This document shows positions 17,525-26,938 of a stretch of 51,523 nt of DNA, piece by piece. A program made the position numbers and the translations under genes. Under the pieces are notes generated by a model. That model had not been told where the DNA came from and searched no databases. It was given only the letters and a program-made list of their open reading frames with translations. Position 1 is the stretch's first letter; every line of letters begins with the position of its first letter. The stretch is from Lachnospiraceae bacterium (GTDB lineage Bacteria; Bacillota; Clostridia; Lachnospirales; Lachnospiraceae), in contig QXWW01000030.1 in the NCBI GenBank assembly GCA_009911185.1, forward strand, positions 1 to 51,523. Reading direction: 5' to 3'.

Positions 17525-17579
17525 ATGAAAAAGAAGCGCAGGAGATGACAATATCTCGGATGGCGCTTCTTTTTTCATT
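17525..17579 (+). terminator. Intrinsic terminator
   Basis: A-rich ATGAAAAAGAAGCGC (17525-17539) pairs with GCGCTTCTTTTTTCAT (17563-17578). The minus strand also ends in a T-run, so it may serve the convergent DUF4097 gene as well. Confidence 0.85.
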
Positions 17580-17585
17580 AGGAAA

Positions 17586-18647
17586 TTAGTTGATAGTTAC
17601 ATTCCCGCTTTCACATTCAATGGAGATACTGCCAGCTTTTCCATTGTCTTTTTGGTAATGTACCTCTCCGTTGTCGTCTTCTCTGATTTTATTGCCGTCC
17701 AGTTTTACAGTGCCGTATTCTGTATGAAGGCTGTAATCGTAATTTGCGGCAGAATCAGACAGAAATAATGTTACATCACCGTAACAGCTTTTGATTTTAG
17801 TTGTACCCAGTACCGCCTGGCCGAAATCAAGATTTCCCGAATCCATAGAAATGTTGCTGTTTTTTACGTTGATTTCGTTGACCGAACAGTTCCCATACTC
17901 ATTGGTTAAGGCGAGCGTTTCTGTTTCCAGTTGTTTAAGCGAGAGTGTTCCGCTGTCCAGCGTGATTGCTGTTTTGCCGGATATCTGAAAAATATCTCCG
18001 GATATATTCCCGTATTCATTGTTCAATTTCAGCGTATCGCAGGCGACCTCGTTCAGCTCCAGGTTGCCGGAGTCAGCGTCAATGGACAGCGTACCTCCAG
18101 AGAAAGAATCCATGGTAAGATTACCATACGCAATCCTGATATCTGCGTCTTTTGCCTGAATTTTTTCAAGTTCTACATTTCCGCTGTCGTCTGAGATATC
18201 GAGTATGTCGAAATATGTTTTTTCGGGTACATAGAGCGTCACATAGTAAGGTTCGTATCTGGCTGTGAGATTGTGAGGATTGAAAAATAGATGAAAGCCG
18301 CTGCGGTATTTTGCCTGCGTGGGTCCCTCCTGAAAATAGAATTTGCCGCTGGATACTTCGTATTGAGGTTCTTCGCAGGAACCGTCCATATGGTATTCCA
18401 GATAATAATCATCTCCCGGCAGTATAGAGAGATTACTGTAACTGAGCGCGACAGAAATTTCTGAGAACGCTTCCAGTTTTGTCTTTTTTAAATCCCAGGG
18501 TTCGGGAAACCGTTCTTTTCTTGAAGAAGCATTGTGGGAAGATACCTCCCTTGTGCGGATTCCCTGTGCAATAACAATACCGGAGCAAATGATTCCGGCG
18601 AGAATGGCAATACCGAGAATAGCAGTTAAGATTTTATTTCGTTTCAT
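17586..18647 (-). CDS. DUF4097-type beta-repeat protein with N-terminal membrane anchor
   Basis: 353 residues, AAAGGAGG before the ATG. Residues 7-28 (LTAILGIAILAGIICSGIVIAQ) form an uncleaved anchor or signal peptide. The rest is a right-handed beta-helix-like repeat: recurring blocks of D-S-G-N/T-L-x-L and Y-G-N-x-S/T at about 155-350 (DDSGNVELEKI, AYGNLTMDSFSGGTLSIDADSGNLEL, EYGNISGDIF, DSGTLSLKQL). This is the DUF4097 (putative adhesin) pattern. In Firmicutes such proteins are often next to PadR and DUF1700 genes; none is here. Likely on the outer face of the membrane; ligand unknown. Confidence 0.85.
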   Translation of the reverse strand: MKRNKILTAILGIAILAGIICSGIVIAQGIRTREVSSHNASSRKERFPEPWDLKKTKLEAFSEISVALSYSNLSILPGDDYYLEYHMDGSCEEPQYEVSSGKFYFQEGPTQAKYRSGFHLFFNPHNLTARYEPYYVTLYVPEKTYFDILDISDDSGNVELEKIQAKDADIRIAYGNLTMDSFSGGTLSIDADSGNLELNEVACDTLKLNNEYGNISGDIFQISGKTAITLDSGTLSLKQLETETLALTNEYGNCSVNEINVKNSNISMDSGNLDFGQAVLGTTKIKSCYGDVTLFLSDSAANYDYSLHTEYGTVKLDGNKIREDDNGEVHYQKDNGKAGSISIECESGNVTIN

Positions 18648-18980
18648 TTGAATGTCCTCCTTTGAGCGTTCAAAATGTGCGGATAACCTGTTCTAATATA
18701 TAAAACGAGTTGGTGCAGGAATTGACTTCAAAGCTGAAACTAATATGAATTTTTTCCCGCGGGCAATGAGGAAAGTGTCGCGCCTGTATCTAGATTTGAC
18801 GAATGCTGTGCGGGGAAAATACGCCGATACTCTGCGGCGCTGCAAATTTCATATGAGTTCACTTATGGTGGGAAATTGTGCAGGAAAAACTGCAAGATTT
18901 TATACTTTAAGGCTGCTGCATGAAGGAAAACAGTCATTTCTATGTCCGTTTTTTCATGCGGCAGCCTTTTGCGCTTCACA
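18648..18980. other. 333-base intergenic region
   Basis: Lies between the start of the DUF4097 gene and the stop of the activase gene, both on the minus strand. It holds the DUF4097 ribosome site and presumably its promoter, and a long hairpin at 18909-18968. A short plus-strand frame (18745-19002) has no family features and overlaps the hairpin, so no gene is called. Confidence 0.6.
18909..18968. terminator. Long hairpin downstream of the activase gene
   Basis: AAGGCTGCTGCATGAA (18909-18924) pairs over 16 positions, with one G.U, with TTCATGCGGCAGCCTT (18953-18968). On the minus strand it comes shortly after the activase stop. U-runs are short on both sides, so termination is inferred. Confidence 0.6.
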
Positions 18981-21900
18981 TTATATATCTGTGTTATTTT
19001 GAAGTTTTGCCAGGTTTTTCTGTGCGGTGGACAGCATTAGCTTAATACGGTTCAACTGGTTCACCTCGGAAGCTCCCGGATCATAATCAATCGCCACAAT
19101 ATTGGCAAGCGGGTATTGATGCCGGATTTCTTTGATAACGCCTTTTCCGACTACGTGGTTAGGCAGGCACCCGAAAGGCTGGGCGCATACAATGTTGTCC
19201 GTGCCGGAGTGAATCAGTTCTAACATTTCTCCCGTGAGGAACCAGCCTTCGCCGGTTTGGTTTCCCTGGGAGACAATAGGGTCGGCGTATCTGGCAAGGG
19301 TTTCAATGCGTGCCGGGGCGTCAAAGTGACGGCTTTTTTCAAATTCCTTCCGTGCGCTTTTGCGCAGCCATTCTAAAGCTTTGATTCCCAGATTTGCATT
19401 TCTGGCGCTGGATTTTTTAGTTCCTAGATGCTCTGCTTTAAAATTATTATTGTAAAAGCAGTAGAGCAGAAAATCTGTCAGATCCGGAACCACAGCTTCC
19501 GCGCCCTCTGCTTCCAGCAGGTCTACGAGATAATTGTTGGCGGCGGGCAGGAATTTTACCAGGATTTCACCGACGACGCCGACTCTGGGTTTGGGTTTGT
19601 CAGTCATTGGAAGTTTGTCAAAATCCTGTATAATCTGCCGGCAGTACTGTTTGAATTTCCGATGGGAAATCATTTTATCCCTGGAAACAAAATCAATGCA
19701 TTTTTCTTTCCATTTCTGGTGAAGTGCATTGGCGGCGCCGCTGACTGTCTCGTAAGGTCTGGTGCGGTACAAACAGCGCATGAATATATCCCCGAAAATC
19801 AAAGCATATAAGCCTCTTTGCAGCAGGGGAAGCGTGAGTTTAAAGCCAGGGTTTTCTTCCAGCCCGCTAAGGTTGATGGAAATGACCGGGATATCCGGAT
19901 AACCCGCTTTTTCCAAAGCCCGCCGGATAAAGCCGATGTAGTTGGAAGCGCGGCAGCCCCCGCCGGTCTGACTGACAATAACGGCTGTTTTCGTCAGATC
20001 ATAGTTGCCGGAGAGCACGGCTTCCATAATTTGTCCGACTACCATCAGGGAAGGGTAGCAGGCGTCGTTATTTACAAATCGAAGCCCCGTATCCACGGCA
20101 GATTTGCCGTCGTTTCCCAGTACCTCCATACGGTAGCCGGACGCCTGAAATGCGGGCTGGAGCAGTTCAAAATGTATCGGAGACATCTGCGGGCAGAGAA
20201 TGGTATATTCTTTGCGCATTTCCTCTGTAAAGATGACCCGTTTGTAACTGGAGGGTGTAATCGTGCGGCAGGCGTTCTGTTTTTCCTTGACCCTCAGAGC
20301 CGACAGCAGAGAACGAATGCGGATGCGGGCGGCGCCCAGATTATTGACTTCGTCAATTTTCAGGCAGGTATAAATTTTCCCTGATTTAGACAAGATATCG
20401 TTCACTTGGTCGGTAGTGACGGCGTCCAGACCGCAGCCGAAAGAATTGAGCTGAATTAGATCCAGATCCTCCCTTGTCTTTACAAAATTTGCGGCGGCAT
20501 ACAGTCTGGAGTGGTACATCCACTGATCCATTACCATCAAAGGGCGTTCTACTTTCTCCAGATGAGAGACAGAATCCTCTGTGAGTACGGCGATTCCGTA
20601 GGAGTTTATCAGTTCCGGAATGCCGTGATTAATTTCCGGGTCTATGTGGTAGGGGCGTCCGGCAAGCACGATGCCCCGATGTCCGGTTTCCTCCATGTAT
20701 TTCAGTGTTTCCTCTCCTTTGCGGCGTATATCCCGGCGCATGTTTTCCAGTTCCTGCCAGCCGGCGTTAACTGCGGCGGTAATTTCATTTTCAGGAATGG
20801 AAAATTCCTGTGAAAATACCTGTATAAGCTGTTCGGCGAGCACGTCTTTGGAGGCAAAGGACATAAAAGGATTCAGGAAACGTACTTTGCCGGAGGTAAT
20901 CTCATCCACATTATTTTTGATGTTTTCGGCATAGGAGGTGACAATGGGGCAGTTATAGTGGTTGTTGGAATCCGGAAACTCATTTCTCTCATAGGGGATA
21001 CAGGGATAAAAAATGAAGTCTGCCTGATTTTTAATCAGCCAGGCTACGTGACCGTGCGCCAGCTTGGCCGGATAACACTCCGATTCGCTGGGGATGGATT
21101 CAATGCCCAATTCGTAGATGTTTCGTGTAGACTGGGGGGAAAGCAGCGTGCGGAATTTCAAAGTACGGAAAAATATGGCCCAGAAAGGGTAATTTTCATA
21201 CATATTGAGCACGCGCGGAATGCCTGCAGTCCCACGAAATGCAGCTTCTTTGGGAAGGGGGCTGTAACGGAACATACGCTGGTTCTTGTAGGCAAAGAGA
21301 TTGGGGATTTTTTCTTTGCTTTTTTCTTTGCCGAGTCCTTTTTCACAGCGGTTTCCAGTGATAAAGCTGCGGTTTTCGGAAAAGCGGTTGATGGTCAGCA
21401 GACAGTGGTTGGTGCAGCCCTGGCACCGGGACAATTTCGTCTCGACCTCAAGCGTTTCAATTTCCTGAATGGACAACATGGTAGTGGCTGGATTGTCTTC
21501 GTACCGTTCTCTGGCAATGAGCGCGGCGCCAAACGCTCCCATGATACCGGCGATATCCGGACGTACAGCGTCGCAGCCGGATATTTTTTCAAAACTTCTG
21601 AGCACGGCGTCGTTGTAGAAGGTACCGCCCTGCACGACAATGTGTTTACCCAAATCACGGGCGTCACTGACTTTAATTACCTTAAACAGCGCGTTTTTAA
21701 TTACGGAGTAGGCAAGTCCCGCCGAGATATCGGCAACCTCAGCGCCTTCTTTTTGCGCCTGCTTTACCTTGGAATTCATAAATACGGTGCAGCGTGTGCC
21801 TAAATCAATCGGATGTTCGGCAAACAACGCGGCCTGTGCAAAGTCTTCCACAGAATAGTTCAGGGACTTGGCAAAGGTTTCGATAAAAGAGCCGCATCCG

Positions 21901-23246
21901 GAGGAGCAAGCTTCGTTTAGCTGGACGCTGTCTACGGTCTGGTTCTTGATTTTGATGCATTTCATGTCCTGCCCGCCGATGTCCAGAATACAGTCTACCT
22001 CGGGATTGAAGAAGGCTGCAGCATAGTAATGGGCGACGGTTTCTACTTCTCCTTCATCCAGCATAAAAGCAGATTTCAACAACGCTTCTCCGTATCCGGT
22101 AGAGCAGGAATGGACAATTTCAGCGCCTTCTGGCAGTAAATTATGGATTTCCCGAAGCGCCAGCGTTGCCGTTGCCAGAGGATTGCCGTTGTTGCTGCTG
22201 TAAAAGGAGTACAACAGAGAACCGTCCGCTCCTACCAGCGCTACTTTTGTGGTGGTAGAACCGGCGTCAATGCCCAGATAACAGTTTCCCTGGTAGGTGG
22301 ACAGCGGGCTGGTCATTACGTGATGTCTGCCGTGGCGTTTCTGGAATCTGAGGTATTCTTCCTGACTGGAAAACAAAGGTTCCATCCGTTCTACCTCAAA
22401 TTCTATGTGTATGCCGCCGGAAAGTTTTTTCAAAATATCTTTTAATTCCACGGACGTTTCCGGTTTGAAGTTTAGGGCGGAGCCGATGGCGGCAAACAGA
22501 TGAGAGTGTTGGGGGCTGATAATGTGCTCCTGGTCCAGCTTCAGGGTACGGATAAAGGTTTCTTTCAGCTCGGAAAGAAAATGCAGAGGACCGCCCAGGA
22601 ACGCCACGTGCCCGCGTATGGGCTTGCCGCAGGCAAGACCGGAGATTGTCTGGTTTACGACTGCCTGGAAGATAGAGGCAGACAGGTCTTCTTTGGAGGC
22701 CCCCTCATTGATCAGGGGCTGGATATCGGATTTGGCAAATACACCGCAGCGCGCCGCAATAGGATAGATTGCCTTGTAATTTTTTGCATAAATATTCAAT
22801 CCGGTAGCGTCAGTCTGGAGCAGAGAAGCCATTTGGTCGATAAAAGAACCGGTGCCGCCAGCGCAGATTCCGTTCATACGCTGTTCAACGTTTCCGCCTT
22901 CAAAATAGATGATTTTTGCGTCTTCGCCGCCCAGTTCAATAGCAACGTCTGTCAGGGGAGCGTAGTCTTGTAATGCACTGGAAACAGCAATCACTTCCTG
23001 GACGAAAGGGATTTCCAAATGCTTTGCAAGCGTCAGACCTCCGGAACCCGTGATGACCGGGGCTAAAACGATATTTCCAAGAGCGTCCTGCGCCTTTGAG
23101 AGCAGGTCGGAAAGCGTTTCCCGGATATTCGCGAAATGTCTCTCATAATCTGCAAAGACCATTTCATTCTCCTGATTTAATATTGCAATTTTTACAGTGG
23201 TTGAGCCAATGTCAATACCCAGCCGGTGCAAATTTTGTTTTCCCAT
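18981..23246 (-). CDS. Giant 2-hydroxyacyl-CoA dehydratase activase (BadF/HgdC family, two ATPase domains, DUF2229)
   Basis: 1421 residues starting at the ATG at 23246 with GGAGG 7 bases upstream; the frame is open farther upstream but without a ribosome site and across the promoter. Domain 1 (about 8-280): ATPase motif [10 protein letters not shown], cluster Cys at [11 protein letters not shown] (128) and [10 protein letters not shown] (167), the spacing of HgdC Cys127/Cys166. Domain 2 (about 322-590): [19 protein letters not shown] and TRCTVFMNS. From about 608, CQGCTNHC opens the DUF2229/dehydratase-like part, which carries [13 protein letters not shown] and [13 protein letters not shown]. 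HgdC-type activators inject a low-potential electron into 2-hydroxyacyl-CoA dehydratases with ATP. No dehydratase genes are adjacent, so the client is unknown. Confidence 0.9.
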   Translation of the reverse strand: MGKQNLHRLGIDIGSTTVKIAILNQENEMVFADYERHFANIRETLSDLLSKAQDALGNIVLAPVITGSGGLTLAKHLEIPFVQEVIAVSSALQDYAPLTDVAIELGGEDAKIIYFEGGNVEQRMNGICAGGTGSFIDQMASLLQTDATGLNIYAKNYKAIYPIAARCGVFAKSDIQPLINEGASKEDLSASIFQAVVNQTISGLACGKPIRGHVAFLGGPLHFLSELKETFIRTLKLDQEHIISPQHSHLFAAIGSALNFKPETSVELKDILKKLSGGIHIEFEVERMEPLFSSQEEYLRFQKRHGRHHVMTSPLSTYQGNCYLGIDAGSTTTKVALVGADGSLLYSFYSSNNGNPLATATLALREIHNLLPEGAEIVHSCSTGYGEALLKSAFMLDEGEVETVAHYYAAAFFNPEVDCILDIGGQDMKCIKIKNQTVDSVQLNEACSSGCGSFIETFAKSLNYSVEDFAQAALFAEHPIDLGTRCTVFMNSKVKQAQKEGAEVADISAGLAYSVIKNALFKVIKVSDARDLGKHIVVQGGTFYNDAVLRSFEKISGCDAVRPDIAGIMGAFGAALIARERYEDNPATTMLSIQEIETLEVETKLSRCQGCTNHCLLTINRFSENRSFITGNRCEKGLGKEKSKEKIPNLFAYKNQRMFRYSPLPKEAAFRGTAGIPRVLNMYENYPFWAIFFRTLKFRTLLSPQSTRNIYELGIESIPSESECYPAKLAHGHVAWLIKNQADFIFYPCIPYERNEFPDSNNHYNCPIVTSYAENIKNNVDEITSGKVRFLNPFMSFASKDVLAEQLIQVFSQEFSIPENEITAAVNAGWQELENMRRDIRRKGEETLKYMEETGHRGIVLAGRPYHIDPEINHGIPELINSYGIAVLTEDSVSHLEKVERPLMVMDQWMYHSRLYAAANFVKTREDLDLIQLNSFGCGLDAVTTDQVNDILSKSGKIYTCLKIDEVNNLGAARIRIRSLLSALRVKEKQNACRTITPSSYKRVIFTEEMRKEYTILCPQMSPIHFELLQPAFQASGYRMEVLGNDGKSAVDTGLRFVNNDACYPSLMVVGQIMEAVLSGNYDLTKTAVIVSQTGGGCRASNYIGFIRRALEKAGYPDIPVISINLSGLEENPGFKLTLPLLQRGLYALIFGDIFMRCLYRTRPYETVSGAANALHQKWKEKCIDFVSRDKMISHRKFKQYCRQIIQDFDKLPMTDKPKPRVGVVGEILVKFLPAANNYLVDLLEAEGAEAVVPDLTDFLLYCFYNNNFKAEHLGTKKSSARNANLGIKALEWLRKSARKEFEKSRHFDAPARIETLARYADPIVSQGNQTGEGWFLTGEMLELIHSGTDNIVCAQPFGCLPNHVVGKGVIKEIRHQYPLANIVAIDYDPGASEVNQLNRIKLMLSTAQKNLAKLQNNTDI

Positions 23247-23576
23247 ATCATTTCCTCCGTTATATATGAAAATGCTGTGAGTCAAAAAAATGTATATTTT
23301 TAACAGTTTCTTCCTATTAAAATGTAATAGCTCTGAAATCAAGCAACGTTTATTATACGACAGGAAATTACAAAAAACAATTCATTTCTCAGATTTTATA
23401 GAATGTTTAGAATCTAAATGAAATTTTTTCGGGTTCGTTTGTGAAATAGTGACGATAGAAGATGGAAAATCACTGGTTTAATATATGCGGGGAAGGGGAG
23501 GATAGAACCGTTTTCCGGGATTGGAATATAATAACAACAAAGAGTAATGATGCAACAGAATATGGAGGAAATAATT
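23247..23576. other. 330-base divergent intergenic region
   Basis: Separates the activase gene (minus) from the LysM gene (plus). It holds the activase promoter at 23352-23380 and, for the LysM gene, a TATAAT at 23527-23532 without a convincing -35 box. That gene may use another sigma factor, for example a sporulation sigma (speculative). No gene is seen. Confidence 0.6.
23352..23380 (-). promoter_or_regulatory. Sigma-A promoter of the activase gene
   Basis: On the minus strand TTGTTT (23380-23375), 17 bases, TATAAT (23357-23352). The leader to the ATG at 23246 is about 100 bases, AT-rich, without strong structure. Confidence 0.7.
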
Positions 23577-24116
23577 ATGGCTAGGATTATACCTATTCCA
23601 ATCGGCCCTATTTTTCCGGGAGGGCCATGCAGAGGAATTATACATGTAATACAAAAGGGAGACACACTCTATCAGCTGGGAAAGAGATATCATGTCAGCG
23701 TAGGTCAATTAATGTTTTCCAATCCGTTTGTAGACGTGTATAATCTACAAATCGGAGATGAACTGTGTATCCCGGCGACAATACAGCCAAGAGAAGCGGG
23801 AGCTATGGAACGCCGGCAATACCAGGATTTGGGAGGATGGGAAAACAGAAACGGCCGGGGCGGCTGGGAGGAAGGGAATGGCCGCAGCGACTGGGAAGAC
23901 GAGAACGGCCAGGAAAATTGGCAGGGTACGACAGAAATGGACAACTGGGAAGGTGAAAACAGCCAGGAAAATTGGCAAGGCACGACAGAAATGGACAATT
24001 GGAAAGACGGGACAGAAATGGACAACTGGAAAGACGGAACGGATATGGAAGACTGGGAAAGCCGGCCGGGCATGAATGGCTGGGAAGGGACCAGCCGCAA
24101 TGACTGGGATGACTGA
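23577..24116 (+). CDS. LysM-domain protein with Trp-rich repeat tail
   Basis: 179 residues from the ATG at 23577, chosen because GGAGGA lies 7 bases upstream; ATGs at 23547 and 23562 are less well placed. No signal peptide. Residues about 22-66 are one LysM domain (IHVIQKGDTLYQLGKRYHVS, then MFSNPFVDVYNLQIGDELCIP), which binds glycan of peptidoglycan. The tail from about 80 is low complexity with W every 8-11 residues in acidic, Asn/Gly-rich units (e.g. QENWQGTTEMDNW twice, EMDNWKDGT twice). A LysM domain without an export signal fits spore-coat-type proteins such as SafA, which are assembled in the mother cell (inference). No hydrolase domain. Confidence 0.8.
   Translation: MARIIPIPIGPIFPGGPCRGIIHVIQKGDTLYQLGKRYHVSVGQLMFSNPFVDVYNLQIGDELCIPATIQPREAGAMERRQYQDLGGWENRNGRGGWEEGNGRSDWEDENGQENWQGTTEMDNWEGENSQENWQGTTEMDNWKDGTEMDNWKDGTDMEDWESRPGMNGWEGTSRNDWDD
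23829..24113 (+). repeat. Trp-containing tandem repeats in the LysM protein
   Basis: A 39-base segment near 23910-23948 recurs almost exactly near 23964-24002 (CAGGAAAATTGGCA...GGACAA), followed by two copies of GACAGAAATGGACAACTGGA. These encode the W-rich units and suggest copy-number change by slippage. Confidence 0.85.
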
Positions 24117-24156
24117 GCAGGAATCTATAAAGTTTTTATGAAGTGAGTTCCACTCG

Positions 24157-24185
24157 TTGACAAAGCTGGATAGAAAATTTATAAT
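24157..24185 (+). promoter_or_regulatory. Consensus sigma-A promoter of the rhomboid-like gene
   Basis: TTGACA (24157-24162), 17 bases, TATAAT (24180-24185): a perfect consensus, 29 bases before the ATG. Confidence 0.9.
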
Positions 24186-24214
24186 GAAATCAATAAAACT
24201 GAGAGAGGTGCATT

Positions 24215-25054
24215 ATGAATTTTCTGAATAAAATGGAACGGAAATTCGGCAGGTTTGCAATCCCAAATCTGACCTTTTGGCTGATTGGCGCCTGGGTATT
24301 AGGATTTATCATACAATATACCATGCCCAGGGCGCAGAATATGCTGACATTAGAGCCGTATCTGATTCTGCAGGGGCAGCTCTGGCGGCTCGTATCCTGG
24401 ATTTTGATTCCTCCGGCTGTCAATATTTTATTTCTGATTTTTTTTCTGTCCTGCTATTATTTTATCGGGACGTCGATCGAGCAGGCGATAGGAACCTTCC
24501 GTTATAATGTCTATCTGTTTGGCGGACTTTTATTTACGATACTGGGCGCGCTTCTTTTGTATGTGGTTTATGGAATCACGACGGGCATACCGGTGGTAGG
24601 GATTGGTTCTTATTTTGGGACAGAATACGTAACCATGTCGCTGTTTCTGGCATTTGCGGCAATCTTTCCCAATGTGGAATTCAGACTGTATTTTATTATT
24701 CCGTTTAAAGCGAAATGGCTGGGAATTGTGGATGCCGTGTGGATGATATTTTCATTTATTGTCAGCAACTGGGCGGGAAGAGTGGCAATTTTAGCGTCGC
24801 TTTTGAATTTTTTGATTTTCTTTTTCTGTACCAGGAATTATCAGAGGATTTCTCCCAGAGAGATTCACCGGAAGCAGGTCTACAGGCAGCAAATGCGCCA
24901 GTCTCAGGGAGTTACCAAGCATAAATGCGCCATCTGCGGGAGAACGGAAAAGGATGGAGAAGAACTGGAATTTCGTTTTTGTTCCAGATGCGAAGGGAAT
25001 TATGAATATTGCCAGGATCATCTTTTTACCCATCAGCATATAAAACGGAGCTGA
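24215..25054 (+). CDS. Rhomboid-like membrane protein with C-terminal zinc ribbon, catalytic residues not seen
   Basis: 279 residues, GAGAGAGGTG before the ATG. About six hydrophobic spans (near 18-36, 66-84, 96-118, 138-153, 168-185, 189-205). Rhomboid-fold signs are WRLVSWILIP after the first span and FIGTSIEQAIGTFRYN at the end of the second. The GxSG serine motif and the later catalytic His are not evident (GIGSYFGTEYVTMS stands in that area), so it is probably an inactive rhomboid (inference). The cytoplasmic tail 228-265 has C228-x2-C231, C246-x2-C249, C256 and H259/H263/H265, a zinc-ribbon-like knuckle. It has its own strong promoter. Its partner is unknown. Confidence 0.75.
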   Translation: MNFLNKMERKFGRFAIPNLTFWLIGAWVLGFIIQYTMPRAQNMLTLEPYLILQGQLWRLVSWILIPPAVNILFLIFFLSCYYFIGTSIEQAIGTFRYNVYLFGGLLFTILGALLLYVVYGITTGIPVVGIGSYFGTEYVTMSLFLAFAAIFPNVEFRLYFIIPFKAKWLGIVDAVWMIFSFIVSNWAGRVAILASLLNFLIFFFCTRNYQRISPREIHRKQVYRQQMRQSQGVTKHKCAICGRTEKDGEELEFRFCSRCEGNYEYCQDHLFTHQHIKRS

Positions 25055-25122
25055 CGGAGTTGTTGTTGATTTGAGGGGCAAGATGATATCATAAACTCGT
25101 CGCGGCAGCCGTCCGGCGTCCA

Positions 25123-25151
25123 TTGACAAATAAGAAATTAGAATTTATAAT
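25123..25151 (+). promoter_or_regulatory. Consensus sigma-A promoter of glnS
   Basis: TTGACA (25123-25128), 17 bases, TATAAT (25146-25151): a perfect consensus. It lies inside the in-frame extension of glnS upstream of 25240, which supports the downstream start. Confidence 0.92.
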
Positions 25152-25156
25152 AAACA

Positions 25157-25198
25157 GCAAAGGGCGTTTGAAAGGCTCGCTTTCCAAACGCCCTTTGC
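25157..25198 (+). promoter_or_regulatory. 5'-terminal stem-loop of the glnS leader
   Basis: GCAAAGGGCGTTTG (25157-25170) pairs perfectly with CAAACGCCCTTTGC (25185-25198); inside, AAAG/CTTT adds four pairs with one bulged C. It begins at about the expected transcription start and ends 41 bases before the ATG. No U-run follows, so it is not a terminator. An RNA-stabilising or translation-controlling 5' hairpin is likely (inference). Confidence 0.75.
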
Positions 25199-25239
25199 AT
25201 GAATTTACAATGAATATAGAGAAACCAGGAGGAACACAG

Positions 25240-26913
25240 ATGGAAAACGAAACAGTTTCCAGGAATTTTATTGAACAGATTATTGAGGAAGATATTAAGG
25301 AAGGGCATTGTAAGACGGTGAGAACCCGTTTTCCACCAGAGCCGAATGGTTATCTTCATATAGGACATGCCAAATCCATTCTGTTGAATTACGGACTGGC
25401 GCAAAAATATCATGGAAAGTTTCATATGCGTTTTGATGACACGAATCCTACCAAGGAAAGGACAGAATTTGTGGATTCCATTAAAGAGGATATTAAATGG
25501 CTGGGCGCAGACTGGGAAGACCGCCTGTTTTTTGCGTCCGATTATTTTCAGCAGATGTATGAGGCGGCCGTGAAGCTGATTGAAAAGGGAAAGGCCTATG
25601 TGTCAAAGTTAAACGCAGAACAAATTAGAGAGTACCGGGGAACGCTGACGGAGCCGGGGAAGGAAGATCCGGGCGCTGCAAGGAGTATCGAAGAGAATTT
25701 GCGCTTATTCGAGGAAATGAAAGAGGGCAAATATGAGGACGGCGCGATGGTACTGCGGGCCAGAATTGACATGGCGTCTCCGAATATTAATATGCGGGAT
25801 CCCATTTTATATCGTGTGGCGCATATGGCGCATCATAATACGGGCGAGAAATGGTGTATTTATCCTATGTATGATTTTGCGCATCCAATTGAGGATGCTA
25901 TTGAAGGAATCACACATTCTATCTGTACATTGGAGTTTGAAGATCACAGGCCGCTGTATGACTGGGTGGTACGGGAATTGGAATATGAGAATCCGCCCAA
26001 GCAGATTGAGTTTGCCAAGCTGTATCTTACCAACGTCGTGACGGGTAAGCGTTATATTAAGAAGCTGGTGGAGGAGGGGATTGTAGACGGCTGGGACGAC
26101 CCGCGGCTGGTTTCAATTGCCGCTCTGCGCAGACGGGGATTCACACCGGAATCTATCCAGAAATTCGTGGAGCTTTGCGGGGTGTCAAAGGCAAACAGTT
26201 CGGTGGATTACGCGATGCTCGAATACTGCATCCGGGAGGATCTGAAATTAAGCCGTCCGCGGATGATGGCGGTCCTCGACCCGATTAAGCTGGTGATTGA
26301 CAATTATCCTGAAGGACAGGTGGAGTATCTGGAAGCTGCAAATAACCTGGAGAATGAAGAACTTGGAAGCCGTCAGATCCCGTTTTGCAGGGAATTATAC
26401 ATTGAGCGGGAAGATTTTATGGAGGAACCGCCCAAAAAGTATTTCCGACTGTTTCCGGGGAATGAAGTTCGTCTTATGCACGCTTATTTTGTAAAGTGCG
26501 AGAGTTTTGTCAAGGATGAAGCGGGCAATGTGACGGAGGTGCACTGTACGTACGATCCACAGACAAAAGCCGGAAGCGGATTTAGCGGACGGAAGGTGAA
26601 GGGGACGATACACTGGGTACCGGCGCCTTTTGCCAAAAAATGTGAAGTGCGTCTGTATGAAAATCTTGTGGATGAAGAAAAGGGAGTATATAATAAGGAG
26701 GACGGCAGCCTGAACCTGAATCCGGATTCTCTTACTGTTTTGAAGGAGTGTTATATAGAACCCGGGTTAGCAGAGGCAAAGCCCTATGACAGTTATCAGT
26801 TTGTAAGACAGGGATTTTTCTGTGCGGATGCCAGGGATTCCAGAGAGGATGCACTTGTGTTTAACAGAATCGTATCTTTGAAGAGTTCTTATAAACTGCC
26901 GGCACAGAAATAA
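25240..26913 (+). CDS. glnS: Glutaminyl-tRNA synthetase
   Basis: 557 residues from the ATG at 25240, with AGGAGG 8 bases upstream. Class I core: [16 protein letters not shown] (HIGH motif, about 32-47), then [31 protein letters not shown] is typical of GlnRS/GluRS. The site of the KMSKS loop reads [11 protein letters not shown], before [12 protein letters not shown], where many GlnRS have MSKRKL. The C-terminal two-barrel anticodon domain is complete ([20 protein letters not shown] to the end). It charges tRNA-Gln with Gln using ATP. DUF2225 follows 25 bases downstream, probably co-transcribed. Classed as GlnRS rather than GluRS by the GWDDPR region and the C-terminal domain. Confidence 0.95.
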   Translation: MENETVSRNFIEQIIEEDIKEGHCKTVRTRFPPEPNGYLHIGHAKSILLNYGLAQKYHGKFHMRFDDTNPTKERTEFVDSIKEDIKWLGADWEDRLFFASDYFQQMYEAAVKLIEKGKAYVSKLNAEQIREYRGTLTEPGKEDPGAARSIEENLRLFEEMKEGKYEDGAMVLRARIDMASPNINMRDPILYRVAHMAHHNTGEKWCIYPMYDFAHPIEDAIEGITHSICTLEFEDHRPLYDWVVRELEYENPPKQIEFAKLYLTNVVTGKRYIKKLVEEGIVDGWDDPRLVSIAALRRRGFTPESIQKFVELCGVSKANSSVDYAMLEYCIREDLKLSRPRMMAVLDPIKLVIDNYPEGQVEYLEAANNLENEELGSRQIPFCRELYIEREDFMEEPPKKYFRLFPGNEVRLMHAYFVKCESFVKDEAGNVTEVHCTYDPQTKAGSGFSGRKVKGTIHWVPAPFAKKCEVRLYENLVDEEKGVYNKEDGSLNLNPDSLTVLKECYIEPGLAEAKPYDSYQFVRQGFFCADARDSREDALVFNRIVSLKSSYKLPAQK

Positions 26914-26938
26914 GCAGCGCTAGAGGAGGAAAAGTGCA

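Noticed and set aside
18745-19002. Plus-strand frame of 85 codons
   Set aside because: Includes a long hairpin and overlaps the activase gene end; no recognisable domain.
23829-24113. CRISPR array
   Set aside because: Repeats are in-frame coding units without spacers of regular length, and no cas genes are present.
25055-25239. T-box riboswitch before glnS
   Set aside because: No T-box sequence or specifier stem, and the leader is only about 80 bases; a single hairpin is present.
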